47,500 nt of DNA from Neocallimastix lanati (nom. inval.) (GCA_016946835.1 JACVTC010000088.1:457501-505000); one strand, 5' to 3'; numbered from the stretch's first letter, positions 1 to 24,925 are shown. Translations and numbers: made by a program. Notes: a model not told the origin generated them from the sequence alone.

Positions 1-404
1 CCACGGTAAAAAGCATTATATAAAAATAAAATTTTATCATTAACTTTACTACAAATATGATTAAAAAATGGACAATCAATTAACCAATGACTTATCCATT
101 GTTTATTACTTTTACAACAGGGACAAAAATTAGGACACATTTGATCTACTATTTTTGCAGCTTTAGCAATTCTAGCATCTAATCTATATCCGCTTCGTGC
201 TCTCAATAGCCAATAGAAACTATATGAAAGATCAGGATATTCATAACAAAGTTTAATAAATTTTGATGTTTCTTCGAATTTGTATTTATCATAAAACTCA
301 GCTTTTATAGAATTGATTTTCAAATCTCTTTACCAATAAAAATCCTTGATTTTATTATCGTTATTACCTCTTTTCTCTAGTTTACGTTTAAGAGTTCTAT
401 GCAT
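1..404 (-). pseudogene. C-terminal remnant of a non-LTR retrotransposon ORF2 (zinc-knuckle region)
   Basis: Read on the minus strand, a frame beginning at an ATG near 404 (M-H-R-T-L-K-R-K-L) reaches a TAA at 330-332 and then stays open to the window edge. Past the stop it reads like the end of a LINE-type polyprotein: a helical stretch with YWLLRARSGYRLDARIAK, then CPNFCPCC, about a dozen residues, SHWLIDCPFF. This Cys-rich pattern followed by His and Cys-Pro resembles the zf-RVT region found after the reverse transcriptase in many APE-type non-LTR elements. The in-frame stop and the absence of an upstream reverse transcriptase mark it as dead. It continues beyond the window. Family assignment rests on motif recognition only. 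Confidence 0.6.
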
Positions 405-529
405 AAGTAGAAAAAAAAAAGTTTTTTTTTTTTTTTAATATAAAAAATTACAGTTATGATTTATACAAAAAGATAAAGATTGCATTAAAAATTGAAAAGT
501 AATTTAGATTTTATTATTATACTATTGAT

Positions 530-1232
530 ATCAGAATGGCTTGAAGCAAGTTTTTTATAGTGATTGTGCCATACTTCTAACTGTTCTTTAGTAGAAGTAG
601 CTAGTTTACCATTTTTGTACTTTACTGGAGAATTTGACATATTTTTAAATTTATCTACTTTTGCTGTTGTTTTAAGTCATTTCCAAGCTTTCTTAGGGTT
701 ATGAGATTTCATATATTCACATCCTGTATTGATCCAATGTTGGTATTTAGTTTTCCTATAAATATTATACATATGATGAATAATTTTGCACATTCATTCT
801 ATTATATTTTTCAATTAATTCTTCAAATTCATCTATAATAAGAACCTCTTCTTTTAATGGATTTATATAATTTCATTTTGAGTTTTTGCAAATTAAATAT
901 TTTCTGCGACATATGAAAAAAAGATTTTCGAACTTCTGAAATTGACGTGATATTAAGTTCCTTAGCAATATTGAATGAAGTTGAAATAAATTTCTTAGAA
1001 ATATCATCAATACTAATATTAGGATCTGGAATCACTTCCTCTAATACACTAAAATAGTTGTTGTCAAAAATTGATTCTTTTTCATTTATACATTTAATCT
1101 ATCCCCTTTAACTGTCTTTTTAGGCAGAGAGAAAGAATTATCTGAATTAACTGATGAAAAACATTTACCTTTTATTAATAAAGGTTTATGATCCGAAATG
1201 GGGGGAAAGTCAACAAAATTAGTAAAGAGTTA
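530..1232 (-). pseudogene. Decayed non-LTR retrotransposon fragment: end of APE endonuclease plus linker to the missing RT
   Basis: On the minus strand the piece starts around 1230 with LFTNFVDFPPISDHKPLLI; SDH is the conserved C-terminal motif of APE/EEP-type endonucleases. It runs through a 68-codon open stretch (829-1035) with residues such as ISEVRKSFFHMSQKIF, then changes frame to IIDEFEELIEKYNR, then to WINTGCEYMKSHNPKKAW, an in-frame TGA, and KYKNGKLATSTKEQLEVW. The last part is typical of the segment between endonuclease and reverse transcriptase (AW..L...NG....EQ...W..HY). Stops and frame changes show it is inactive. The RT domain expected between about 400 and 530 is absent, so the element has lost its catalytic core. 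Confidence 0.65.
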
Positions 1233-1644
1233 AATAAATTAAGTGAATCAATCTCTTACAACGTGATACATGAAATATATAGTTGAAATACAATTGAATA
1301 CAATAGATTCTTACATGAGAATAGTAATACTACATGAAAATAGAAATACAATGAAAATGTATTACTAATTCTTGGGTGTAACTTATTTAACAATGTTCCA
1401 AAAATGCACCATTATATTCCGCAGTGAATGTTCACCAGAAAAATTTTACCAATAACATTACCATTGCGCATAATGTTATTAATTAACACAAAATATAACT
1501 TTACTACTATTTTGCACCAGTACTGTGGATCTACTTTATAAGAGTAAAGTTAATTCCCCTTGCAGGCGATTTAAATACATAAATCGAGTACACCCCTGCT
1601 CGGGGAATTACTAGGATCAAATAAAAAAAAAAAAAAACACTGAA
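1233..1644. other. G/C-elevated non-coding patch with consecutive perfect stem-loops
   Basis: This patch is visibly less AT-rich than the surrounding spacer. It holds GTGA/TCAC at 1424-1435; a perfect 10-bp inverted repeat 1451-1460/1471-1480 with a 10-nt loop; a perfect 10-bp inverted repeat 1496-1505/1543-1552; and an outer stem AATTCCCC/GGGGAATT plus GCAGG/CCTGC between 1552 and 1609, enclosing a perfect 7-bp stem 1567-1573/1580-1586. No long open frame is present. It could be a structured RNA, the end of a mobile element, or a foldback cluster. It abuts the retroelement fragment on its left and a poly-A run on its right. Confidence 0.45.
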
Positions 1645-1901
1645 GAACATTGAAAAAGCTCAATCTGCTTTTAATTGAGGTTTGTTTTAGAGTTTTTTTG
1701 GGTTTAAAAATAAGATTTCTAATACTACTATTTATGATATATCTTAAGGAATTATTTTATACCAAAAAACTTTATAGCTAGTTTTTCGTACTAAGAGCGA
1801 TGATTTGATGTTTTAAAACATGGAAAGAATTTTCTTGTATTATTTTTTTTTTTTTTTTCGTTTAATTAAAAATATTTTAACACTTTCATATTATCCTTGG
1901 T

Positions 1902-1949
<48 letters not shown>

Positions 1950-2075
1950 ATCACGTAAATTAACAATATACAAACACAGTAATAAACATTCTGGAGAAAT
2001 ATGAAAAGTTTTAACTGGGAAAATGTTCATTATTCAAGTACTCCTTCGATTAGATCAAGGAAATACAAGAAGTTT
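1645..2075 (+). repeat. Dispersed repeat family A, copy 1
   Basis: This segment aligns by eye, with gaps, to 16785-17465 in the same orientation. Shared blocks include GAAAAA-CTCAA-CTGC at the left, a G/T-rich block ending in TTAAAAATA, an AAAATATT..AAC.CTTT block before a poly-A run, and ACTCCTTC-GATTAGATCAA at the right. A poly-T (about 1845-1858) and a long poly-A (about 1901-1947) interrupt it. The copies are strongly diverged. No convincing open frame is visible, so the family could be a non-autonomous element or untranslated retroelement sequence. Confidence 0.45.
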
Positions 2076-2173
2076 AAATTTGATTTTTAAAAAAAAAATT
2101 TATACAATTTGATTAGATCAAGGAAATACAAGAAGTTTAAATTTGATTTTTAAAAAATAAATTTATACAATGT
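2048..2173. repeat. 63-bp tandem duplication at the right edge of repeat A copy 1
   Basis: The unit beginning GATTAGATCAAGG at 2048 is repeated from 2111, almost without change except in its oligo-A tract. Period 63 bp, two copies. Confidence 0.85.
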
Positions 2174-2274
2174 CTATCACTAAAAATATTTCACAATCTT
2201 TTTCTTGGGTTTTTTTAAGAATTGGACGAAAAATTAAATGTGAATTCAAATTTGAAGTGAAAGTCTTATGTTAA

Positions 2275-2692
2275 AAAAATAAATTGATATATCAGATGAT
2301 TGCCCAATTTGCTGCCCTTGTTGTGATGAAAATGATAACATATTTTATATGGGGCTTGTGGAATTCCTTATTCCTTACTAAATGATATGCCTACTGTGAT
2401 TTGTGAATTTTTTACACTATGAATCAATTTGTATATATACATTAATTGGATCTACCATTGTCAATAGCATCGACGTCGAAACGATGAGGTGAAGAAGAAA
2501 TTCTGATACAGATTCGAATGATAATTTTTTTATTCATCCACATGGAGTTATCATCGATGAATGAGAAGAGTTAGAGGCCATTTTTCTCCTCAAAACTCAT
2601 AAGATAGTTTTTCAATACTAATGTAAAAAATTTTCATGTAATTTTTTAATAAATATTAATCAATAAAGTTTATTCCTAATCTATTATAAAAA
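2275..2692 (+). repeat. Dispersed repeat family B, copy 1: probable 3' end of a non-LTR retrotransposon
   Basis: It begins with a short open frame (2286-2381) containing DDCPICCPCCDENDN, a Cys pattern like the zinc knuckle at the C-terminus of non-LTR ORF2 proteins. It then runs through a decayed coding-like part (NSDTDSNDNF, then DE-EELEAI with a stop where W is expected) into an AT-rich 3' part with AATAAA and an oligo-A tract. Family members at 12235-12600, 24755-24925 and 34130-34205 share the downstream half but begin at different points, the pattern left by 5'-truncated retrotransposition. Stops and frame breaks show this copy is dead. Confidence 0.55.
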
Positions 2693-3241
2693 AAAATATT
2701 ATTTATTATCTTCAATATCAACATAATTATCATGCGAAGTTAATAGAATAAATTTACTTTAGTTAAAAGAGAAAAAAAAAATCAACGGTATTTATCATAT
2801 AATATGACTATATTATAACATTTTATAAAAATTCATAATAATAATAATATATTTATATTTGAGGTAATATGAGGAAAAAAAAAATATTTGTATATATATA
2901 TATAAATATTTTTTTTACTATATTTCTTCATATATATTATGCATTAAAAAAATATTTTAATTAGTATAAAGAATTCAATATTTTCATTTTTTTATTTAAA
3001 TTAATAAAAATAATTATATATAAAACCATCAAATTATTCAAACTATATATCGTATATGGAAGTATACATTAAATTTTGTAATTATTCATTAAATATTCAC
3101 ACAAAACGGAACAATTAACGCAAAAATACAAAAATTATATAATCCATAAAGCACAATAAATTATTTTTTATATTTTTTATTTTATATTTTTTTTATTTTG
3201 TTTTATTAATTATTAATTATAAGCGCTCTATTTAAATATAC

Positions 3242-3290
<49 letters not shown>

Positions 3291-3519
3291 TATGTAAATT
3301 ATTAATTCTGTATTTATGAAAAATAACTATATATCTTTAAAAAGATAGTATATATTTACTTCATAACTTGGTATAAATTTATTATTATAATTAATTTTTA
3401 ATATTATTATTTAAATAATTATTTTTTTTTAACTATTATATACATTTTTTTTTTTTTTTAATTAATGTTGATAATTTTAATTTTTAATTTTTAATTTTTA
3501 ATTTATTTATTTATTTAAT
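2693..3519. other. AT-rich spacer
   Basis: No gene seen. The stretch is almost pure A/T, with AT-dinucleotide runs near 2890-2905 and a poly-T tract of about 47 bases at 3243-3289. It lies downstream of the stop of gene A. Confidence 0.8.
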
Positions 3520-7106
<3,587 letters not shown>

Positions 7107-7302
7107 AACAATGTCAAATATCAGATAGTATTTAAATAAAATTTGTATAATATTATTATTTTATATTATTAATTACAATAATCATTATTATTATCTATAA
7201 AATTAACAATGTCAAATATCCGATAGTATTTAATTAAATTTTGTATAATATTATTATTTTATATTATTAATTATAATATTTATTATTATTATCTATAAAA
7301 TT
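7107..7302. repeat. 98-bp tandem duplication just downstream of copy B
   Basis: Two adjacent units start with AACAATGTCAAATATC at 7107 and 7205. They differ at a few bases only. The array ends about 35 bp from the stop codon of copy B, so it lies in or near its 3' untranslated region. Confidence 0.85.
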
Positions 7303-7337
7303 AAATCGAAATTAATAAACTAATTTTCTAATTTTTT

Positions 7338-10234
<2,897 letters not shown>

Positions 10235-10273
<39 letters not shown>

Positions 10274-10345
10274 TATCTTATACACTTATTAAAACTATAT
10301 AAAACTATATAATTTTAATTAGTGTATAAGGTACTAAAAAAAAAA
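10235..10345. repeat. Foldback element: 31-bp inverted repeat flanked by poly-T and poly-A
   Basis: Arm 1 at 10271-10301 begins TAGTATCTTATACAC; arm 2 at 10306-10336 ends GTGTATAAGGTACTA. They are complementary except at three positions, with a 4-base centre. The symmetry continues outwards because arm 1 is preceded by a long poly-T and arm 2 is followed by poly-A. This resembles a very short MITE/foldback element or a strong hairpin. Confidence 0.8.
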
Positions 10346-10361
10346 TATTATTGTTATTAAT

Positions 10362-10499
10362 ACAATAAAATTTAAAATATTAATTTTTTTTTTTTTTTTT
10401 TTTTTAAATATATAATAGTTTTATAAATTACTCTATATATATATATATATATTAAATATATATATTTAATAATTAATTAGATTACAATAAAATTTAAAA

Positions 10500-10530
<31 letters not shown>

Positions 10531-10608
10531 AAATATATAATAGTTTTATAAATTACTCTATATATATATATATATATTAAATATATATATTTAATAATTA
10601 ATTAGATT
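10362..10608. repeat. About 130-bp tandem duplication reaching the stop codon of the decayed gene
   Basis: Two adjacent units begin ACAATAAAATTTAAAATATT at 10362 and 10494. Each contains a poly-T run, an AT-dinucleotide tract and TTAATAATTAATTAGATT. The second copy overlaps the last codons and stop of the pseudogene at 10598, so the unit duplicates that gene's 3' end and flank. Confidence 0.85.
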
Positions 10609-11815
10609 GCAAAACTAATTTGATGGCATTTTCAATATTAGGATGTACAGTTAAATTATTATTGTATGATAAATTTGGTGAAATATGTTGTAATGGGAAT
10701 AAATCAGTACTGACATTTACTTGATTATAACCCATTGAAGGATTATTATTACGATTTGTTTTTAAAGAATTCAATAAAATTTTATTTAGTGATTTTAATT
10801 CTGTTGCATTTGAAATATTAACCTGTGAAGTTAATTTGGTGGCTTTTTCAATATTAGGATATACAGCTAAATTATTATTACATGATGAATTTGGTGAAGT
10901 ATGTTATAATAGAAATTTTAATAAACCAGTATTGACATTTACTTGATTATAACCCATTGAAGGATTATTATAATAAGGTTGTTCACAATTATTATTATTA
11001 TTTTTACTTTTTTTAGCAGGATTACCATTTGGTCCATTGCTTTTTCTTTTATTAGATTTGTTTTTTTCTTCGATCTCTCCTTCTCTTTTCGTAATTTCTT
11101 CCCTTAAATCTTTATCTTTTTTAGGTGGAAAATTAAAAGAAGTACTGTTCTTGAAATTCTCAATATTTTCAGTTACTTTTCTAAATTTTAAATCAAGTTT
11201 AATTTCTGATTTAAAATTATTTCCATCATGGAAAGAGTTATAATAATAAAATAGTTCATCTTTAGCTATTTCATTATTTTTTTGAACTCTTTAACTTTTT
11301 CATATAATATAACTTTTTTTACCATTATTTTTAGTAAATCCTTCTTTCCTAGTCATTATAGTAAATAGGTTTGTTCTGTAATACGTAATATTATTATCCT
11401 CCTAAACTGTAATAATAACAATTTGAGTGATAAAATACCAGCAATCCGTTTTTAAACTATTTTTTGGTAAACCAATTTCTAATTTATTATTTTTTATACT
11501 ATGGAGATTTTCATAACATTTAATAAAATAGTTTTTTGAAATAAACTCTTGTTTATTTAATTCTTGTTTATTTAATTTATCATAAATTTTTTGAAAATTA
11601 ATATCTGATTTGGAATTCCCTCTTGCCTTTATGATATACAATTTACTATTTTCATTTATTTCTTCATTGGGTATATTTCTTATATCTATTGTTACAGGAA
11701 TTGTAAGCGAATTTCTATATTTTTCTTCATTATAAAAAGCTTTAATTACCTTTCCATCCAAGTTTAATAAATTATAATTATTATTATTAATAATTCTATC
11801 TCTTATTATTATTAA
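10598..11815 (-). pseudogene. Decayed gene for an unrecognised Asn-rich protein with an internal repeat
   Basis: A single minus-strand frame stays coding-like for about 400 codons. It is broken by a TAG at 11402-11404, TGA at 11300-11302, TAA at 11291-11293 and TAA at 10904-10906, and ends in TAA at 10598-10600. No ATG opens it; the longest stop-free part, 11402-11761 and upstream, could be an internal exon. The first half contains LTIPVTIDIRNIP and LKTDCWYFITQIVI; the middle is Lys-rich (NKRKSNGPNGNPAKKSKN); the end has two copies of a module starting NNPSMGYNQVNV. The TAA at 10904 corresponds to a CAA (Gln) in the second module. I do not recognise the family; a basic nuclear or DNA-binding protein is a guess. 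Confidence 0.55.
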
Positions 11816-12234
11816 TAAAATCTAACCATTATATGATTTATTTAATTATTCACTTAATAATTAATTTAAAAATTGAAATAACAAAATAATACAATAAAAT
11901 AATATTAAGTAGTATATTACAGCTAAAGCCACATATTTGTATATATCACGTGAAATTGGTGTTATTTATATGTCATCATACGTTTTGTATCTCCTTAAGA
12001 AACATGCCATACACACTCAACCCTCTCAGGCCCGCAAGAAGTGTAAATCAATGAAAGTTGAATTAGAGATATAGGGGTATCAAATGGGTATAATACTTAC
12101 CTGAAAACCCTAACTACCTAATAACGAAAAACCAGTGGAAAAAACGCTACAGGAATAGGGCGGGTCGAATCAGGTACCTTATTCTCTCAAAGCTTACGCC
12201 TAAACAACCAGAATAAAACCTAGAACGGCTTCTG
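11816..12234. other. G/C-elevated non-coding island with nested stems and a TCACGTGA site
   Basis: From about 11920 base composition rises well above the spacer. The island contains the palindrome TCACGTGA at 11946-11953, which is the core recognised by Cbf1-type bHLH factors at sulfur-gene promoters in yeasts. It also has ATACTTACCTG at 12093-12103, identical to the 5' end of U1 snRNA and, on the other strand, a perfect splice donor. Two nested pairings follow: ACCTG 12099-12103 with CAGGT 12171-12175, and CCCTA 12108-12112 with TAGGG 12156-12160. No uninterrupted frame is present. It directly abuts repeat B copy 2 and may be the inner part of that element. Confidence 0.4.
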
Positions 12235-12602
12235 ATTTTATATTTTATGGGGTTTGCAGAATTCCTTATTAATTCTTTGCCTATTGTGATTAGTGAATTA
12301 TTACACTATGATCAATTTGAATACCTTTAGACCTACCGTTGTCGTTGTCATAGTCATAAGCTTCGACTTCGAAATGATAAGGAAAAGAAGAAATTCTGAT
12401 ACAGATTTAAAAGATAATTTTTATCAATAAAGAGTTATCATCTATGAATGGGAAGAGTTAGAAGCCATTTCATCCTCGAAATTCATAACATAATTTTTTA
12501 ATATTAATGTAAAAAAATTTTATGTAATATTTTATTATAATGTATTTGTTTAATGAATATTATTAAATAAAGTTTATTCTTAATCTATTAAAAAAAATTA
12601 TA
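12235..12602 (+). repeat. Dispersed repeat family B, copy 2
   Basis: It aligns along its length with 2330-2690: GGGGTTTGCAGAATTCCTTATT, GAAGAAATTCTGATACAGATT, GAAGAGTTAGAAGCCATTT and AATAAAGTTTATTCTTAATCTATT. Coding-like remnants FMGFAEFLINSLPIVISELL and EWEELEAISS lie in different frames, so the copy is dead. It ends in an oligo-A tract, as expected for a retrotransposon 3' end. Confidence 0.65.
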
Positions 12603-12825
12603 TATATATATAAATATATAACACATAATATATTAAATTATAAATTTATAACATTTTATTTTATTAATAATTTTTTTTTTAAAAAAAAAAAGAAAAAAAT
12701 TTATTTTATATATTATTATTTCAGAAATAATTACATATTTAAAAAAATTAAATATATAATTTTTATAATTTATATATTTATTAAATTAAAAAAAAAAAAA
12801 ATTTTTTTTTTTTTATTTATCAAAT

Positions 12826-13635
12826 TCATTCATAAAATTTCTTTATTCTAAGAGATGTATAGGGTTTTAATTCTCTCACACTTGTGGCTTTATTTAAATT
12901 CAAATCCGCGATTACTAATTCTTCTTTATCTCCAGCGAGAGCAATACATTGACCATTATAATCGGTGACAATAGATTCTCCAGAAAATTCCATTTCTCCT
13001 TCAACCCCGACTCTATTACACATAGCAATATTTACACTATTTTGAAATGCTTGGATTTTTACTTCCCATTGAAATAATTCAGAAGGCTCCTCCTTTGTAT
13101 TTGCTGTTGGAATAATGATTAATTCTGCTCCTCTTAGTGCTTCCGTACGTATACTTTCAGGATAATGTCTATCAAAACATACGACAATACCAATTTTTCC
13201 AAGTCGAGTATCAAAGACATGAAAGCCTTCTTCAGATGGTGTATAATAATCTTGTTCATAAAATTTTTCGCATTGAGCGATATGAACCATTTTTTGCTTC
13301 CCAATAATATGACCCTCATCATCAATTAATAAACTCATATCATAACGTTTTCCATTTTCCTCTATATAAAAATTTGGTGAAGCATGTAATTTTAATTCTT
13401 TACATAATGAACATACTTTCTTAACATATGGGCTATCGATATTTATAACATATGATGAAACATCTTTTTTTGGATATTGCGCAAAAAAAGGTGATAATTG
13501 AACTTCTGGAAAGCATATTAAATCTACACCTTTCATAGATGCCTCTTGCATCCTTTTAATTGTTTTGATTAAATTTTCATTCATATCAGATGTCATTTGC
13601 ATCTGGGCTAATGCAATCTTTATAGATCTATTCAT
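12826..13635 (-). CDS. Carbon-nitrogen hydrolase (nitrilase superfamily amidase), 269 aa
   Basis: A cytosolic-type amidohydrolase of the nitrilase fold that cleaves a C-N amide bond; the substrate cannot be told from sequence. The Glu-Lys-Cys triad is visible: E44 in CFPEVQ, K115 in GKQKMVH and C153 in VVCFDRHYPES. The body is collinear with N-carbamoylputrescine amidase and omega-amidase-like proteins, with GAELIIIPTANT after the cysteine and FSGESIVTDYNG near the end. Length is normal for single-domain members. Start ATG at 13633-13635 opens MNRSIKIALAQMQ, the usual N-terminal strand; stop is TGA. There is no intron, and codon use is less skewed than in the sulfhydrylase genes. The CFDRHYPES form is common in bacterial homologues, so acquisition from gut bacteria is plausible but unproven. 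Confidence 0.9.
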   Translation of the reverse strand: MNRSIKIALAQMQMTSDMNENLIKTIKRMQEASMKGVDLICFPEVQLSPFFAQYPKKDVSSYVINIDSPYVKKVCSLCKELKLHASPNFYIEENGKRYDMSLLIDDEGHIIGKQKMVHIAQCEKFYEQDYYTPSEEGFHVFDTRLGKIGIVVCFDRHYPESIRTEALRGAELIIIPTANTKEEPSELFQWEVKIQAFQNSVNIAMCNRVGVEGEMEFSGESIVTDYNGQCIALAGDKEELVIADLNLNKATSVRELKPYTSLRIKKFYE

Positions 13636-16163
<2,528 letters not shown>

Positions 16164-16784
16164 GTTATTATTAATTAATGTCATAAACATACAATAACTA
16201 AAATCTTATATATTATCAATATCATTAATATCATCATATCTATATAAAGTATTCTATTATTTATTTTTTGAATTTTTTTTTAATTAAGATAACTTATAAT
16301 GAAATAAGTTATCTAATTTAAAAAAAGAAAATTAAGAAAATATTTTAAAAAATATATCTAATTAAGAAATTTTTTATAATATTATAAAATTGAAAAATCA
16401 TAATTTATCTAAATCAAAAAACATTTTTATATTAAAAAATAATTAAATATATAACCAAATAATTAAATAAATAAATAAAAATTAAAGAGAAATAAAAAAT
16501 GTAATAAATATTAAATAGTATATATTTGTATTTATGTAAATATATATATTAAATATTAAATTAAATAAAATTATCAAAAAAATTATATAATAAATATGTT
16601 ATATGTGTAAATTTATTTTTATGTTAATTTGTTTATTTCATTTTTTTTTTTTTTTTTTATTAATTTCAATTAATTATGAATATTAATTATGATAATTAAA
16701 AATCATAAATATTTCTTTAAAATTATTAATTTTTGTTTCCTTTGTCCTTAATTCTGTTCTTTTTATATTCATTTACATAAAAAA
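16164..16784. other. AT-rich spacer downstream of copy C with a hairpin
   Basis: No gene. A perfect 11-bp inverted repeat (16287-16297/16304-16314, AGATAACTTAT type) with a 6-nt loop lies about 125 bp after the stop codon of copy C, so it may fold in the 3' untranslated region. A poly-T run follows at about 16639-16658. Confidence 0.7.
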
Positions 16785-17090
16785 AAAAGAACTGAATCAT
16801 ATAAAAAAGATGACTGAAAAATCTCAAACTGCATATATAGTCAAGGTTTGGTTTGGAGTTTTGTGTTAAAAATAGGGCCTCTATTTTTAATACGTTTAAG
16901 CTAATTTTTTTGTGATTAGTGATGATTCAATTCTTTTTTTAAAAAGTCCTGAATTATTTCTCATATGTAGTCAAAAATATTCCAACGCTTTATACATTAT
17001 TCCTGGAAGAAAATTCCTTTTTTTAGACTAGGAGGAGAATACACTTCCAGTGCTTTATTAAATAAATGAATATATTTTTTTGTGTTTCAT

Positions 17091-17130
<40 letters not shown>

Positions 17131-17465
17131 TTAATCATAGAAAATTTAAAATTTAATGCAATAAAGAAGAAAAATAATTTCAAAAGTTATTAAAACTTTC
17201 GGTGTGATGTCCACAATATATGGAAAACAGTAGACTCCTGTGAACTTTTTAGTATTTATTCACTTAAATGTTTCTGTTTCCCTGGAATCAAATTGTAGAC
17301 TCATCTAAAGTTGAGATTCCACAAAGAAAGAATATATAAATATACTTATTTATGAAGTTTTCATATTCAAAAAATATTAGAATAAACGATATGAAGACAC
17401 AATAATAAACTTTTTGGCTAAATATGGAAGTTTTTATTGGAAAATACTCCTTCAGATTAGATCAA
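16785..17465 (+). repeat. Dispersed repeat family A, copy 2
   Basis: Collinear with 1645-2060 in the same orientation (left block with CTCAAACTGC, middle block with AAAATATTCCAACGCTTTATACATTATTCCTGG, right block ACTCCTTCAGATTAGATCAA). It contains about 250 bp between the middle and right blocks that copy 1 lacks or has replaced with poly-A. Base composition is higher in G/C than the flanks. No open frame survives. Confidence 0.45.
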
Positions 17466-23734
<6,269 letters not shown>

Positions 23735-24332
23735 AAAGGCAAAATAAATAACAAAAAAATTAAACATATAATTATTACCTGTATATCCATTATATAAATA
23801 TATCAGATTTAATATATTTTATTATATACTTTAACTATATCAAAATAAAATATTTATATCATTATTATTAAAATAAAAATTTCGATTTTGGACGCTATGA
23901 AGAACGTTTATCTATATATATTTTATAAATAACATTTATATTTATTATATCCAAAAAAAAAAAAAAAAAAAAAAAAATTAAATATTAAATAAATATCAAA
24001 ATATATTTTTATTTTTAAGTATTTTCATTATTTTAGAATTAAATTAAAAAATTTTGAAAATCTAAAAATAAATTAAAAAAAAAAAAAGAAAAAATATACT
24101 ATAATACTGAGGAGTATAATATAAATAGGACTCAATTTATATTATATTATTTCTTTAAAAACTATTTTTAACTTAAGTTAGCAAATTCATTTAACTATCA
24201 AAAAAAAATTATTTCATTTTATGTATAATATATATTATGAAAATATTAAATTATATGTAATTAATTAGGATTATTTTTGATATTAAAATGAAGTAAAATA
24301 TATAAATATATTTTTATTTTTTTTTGTTTTTT

Positions 24333-24365
<33 letters not shown>

Positions 24366-24754
24366 ATTAAAAATAAAAGTTATGATGTACTTTATAAATT
24401 ATTTAAATTATTATTAAAAAAAATTATATAAATAAATAAAATAAACGAATTTATTATTACCATAAATTTTATTGAATTATACAAACATTAATTATTTTGT
24501 TATAATTGAACATGTTGAGGTATAAATTATTACTGCTATTTTTTCTATATTTACATTTTGTAATTGTTATATATGATGTTTATGTGTTTTTATATTATAT
24601 TAATTTATGTCATGATCTAAATGAGATTTATTTAGCATTATATATATACAATTTATACATTTTGATAATATTTTTTAATTATTAAAGTTCTCAATAATTG
24701 CGGCTATAAAAAAAATTCTTTTAATTATGGTTTTAATATTATAATTACATTTAT
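23735..24754. other. AT-rich spacer downstream of copy E with a hairpin
   Basis: No gene. A perfect 12-bp inverted repeat (24115-24126/24135-24146, TATAATATAAAT type) with an 8-nt G/C-containing loop lies about 380 bp past the stop of copy E. AATAATTGCGGCT at about 24694-24706 recurs near 27819-27831 in the same orientation, in both cases followed by oligo-A. Confidence 0.7.
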
Positions 24755-24925
24755 ATTATAATTTCGTATCAACAAGAGCTTCAATATTGAAACAATGAAG
24801 ACAAAATAAAAAAAAAAAAAAAATTCTAGTACAGATTCATAGGACAATTTTAAATCATATAAAATGATCACTGATGAATATAAAAAGCACAAAAAGTTCT
24901 TTCATCTATAAATAGTGTCTTTTTT
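24755..24925 (+). repeat. Dispersed repeat family B, copy 3 (diverged, truncated)
   Basis: It matches the inner part of copies 1 and 2: GAGCTTCAATATTGAAACAATGA, ATTCTAGTACAGATTCATAGGACAAT and the TGATGAAT block, with an oligo-A insertion. It is more decayed than copies 1 and 2 and lacks the GGAATTCCTTATT part. Confidence 0.5.

Noticed and set aside
11037-11243. 68-codon plus-strand frame
   Set aside because: It is antisense to the Lys-rich middle of the decayed gene, which gives Phe/Leu/Ser-rich reading.
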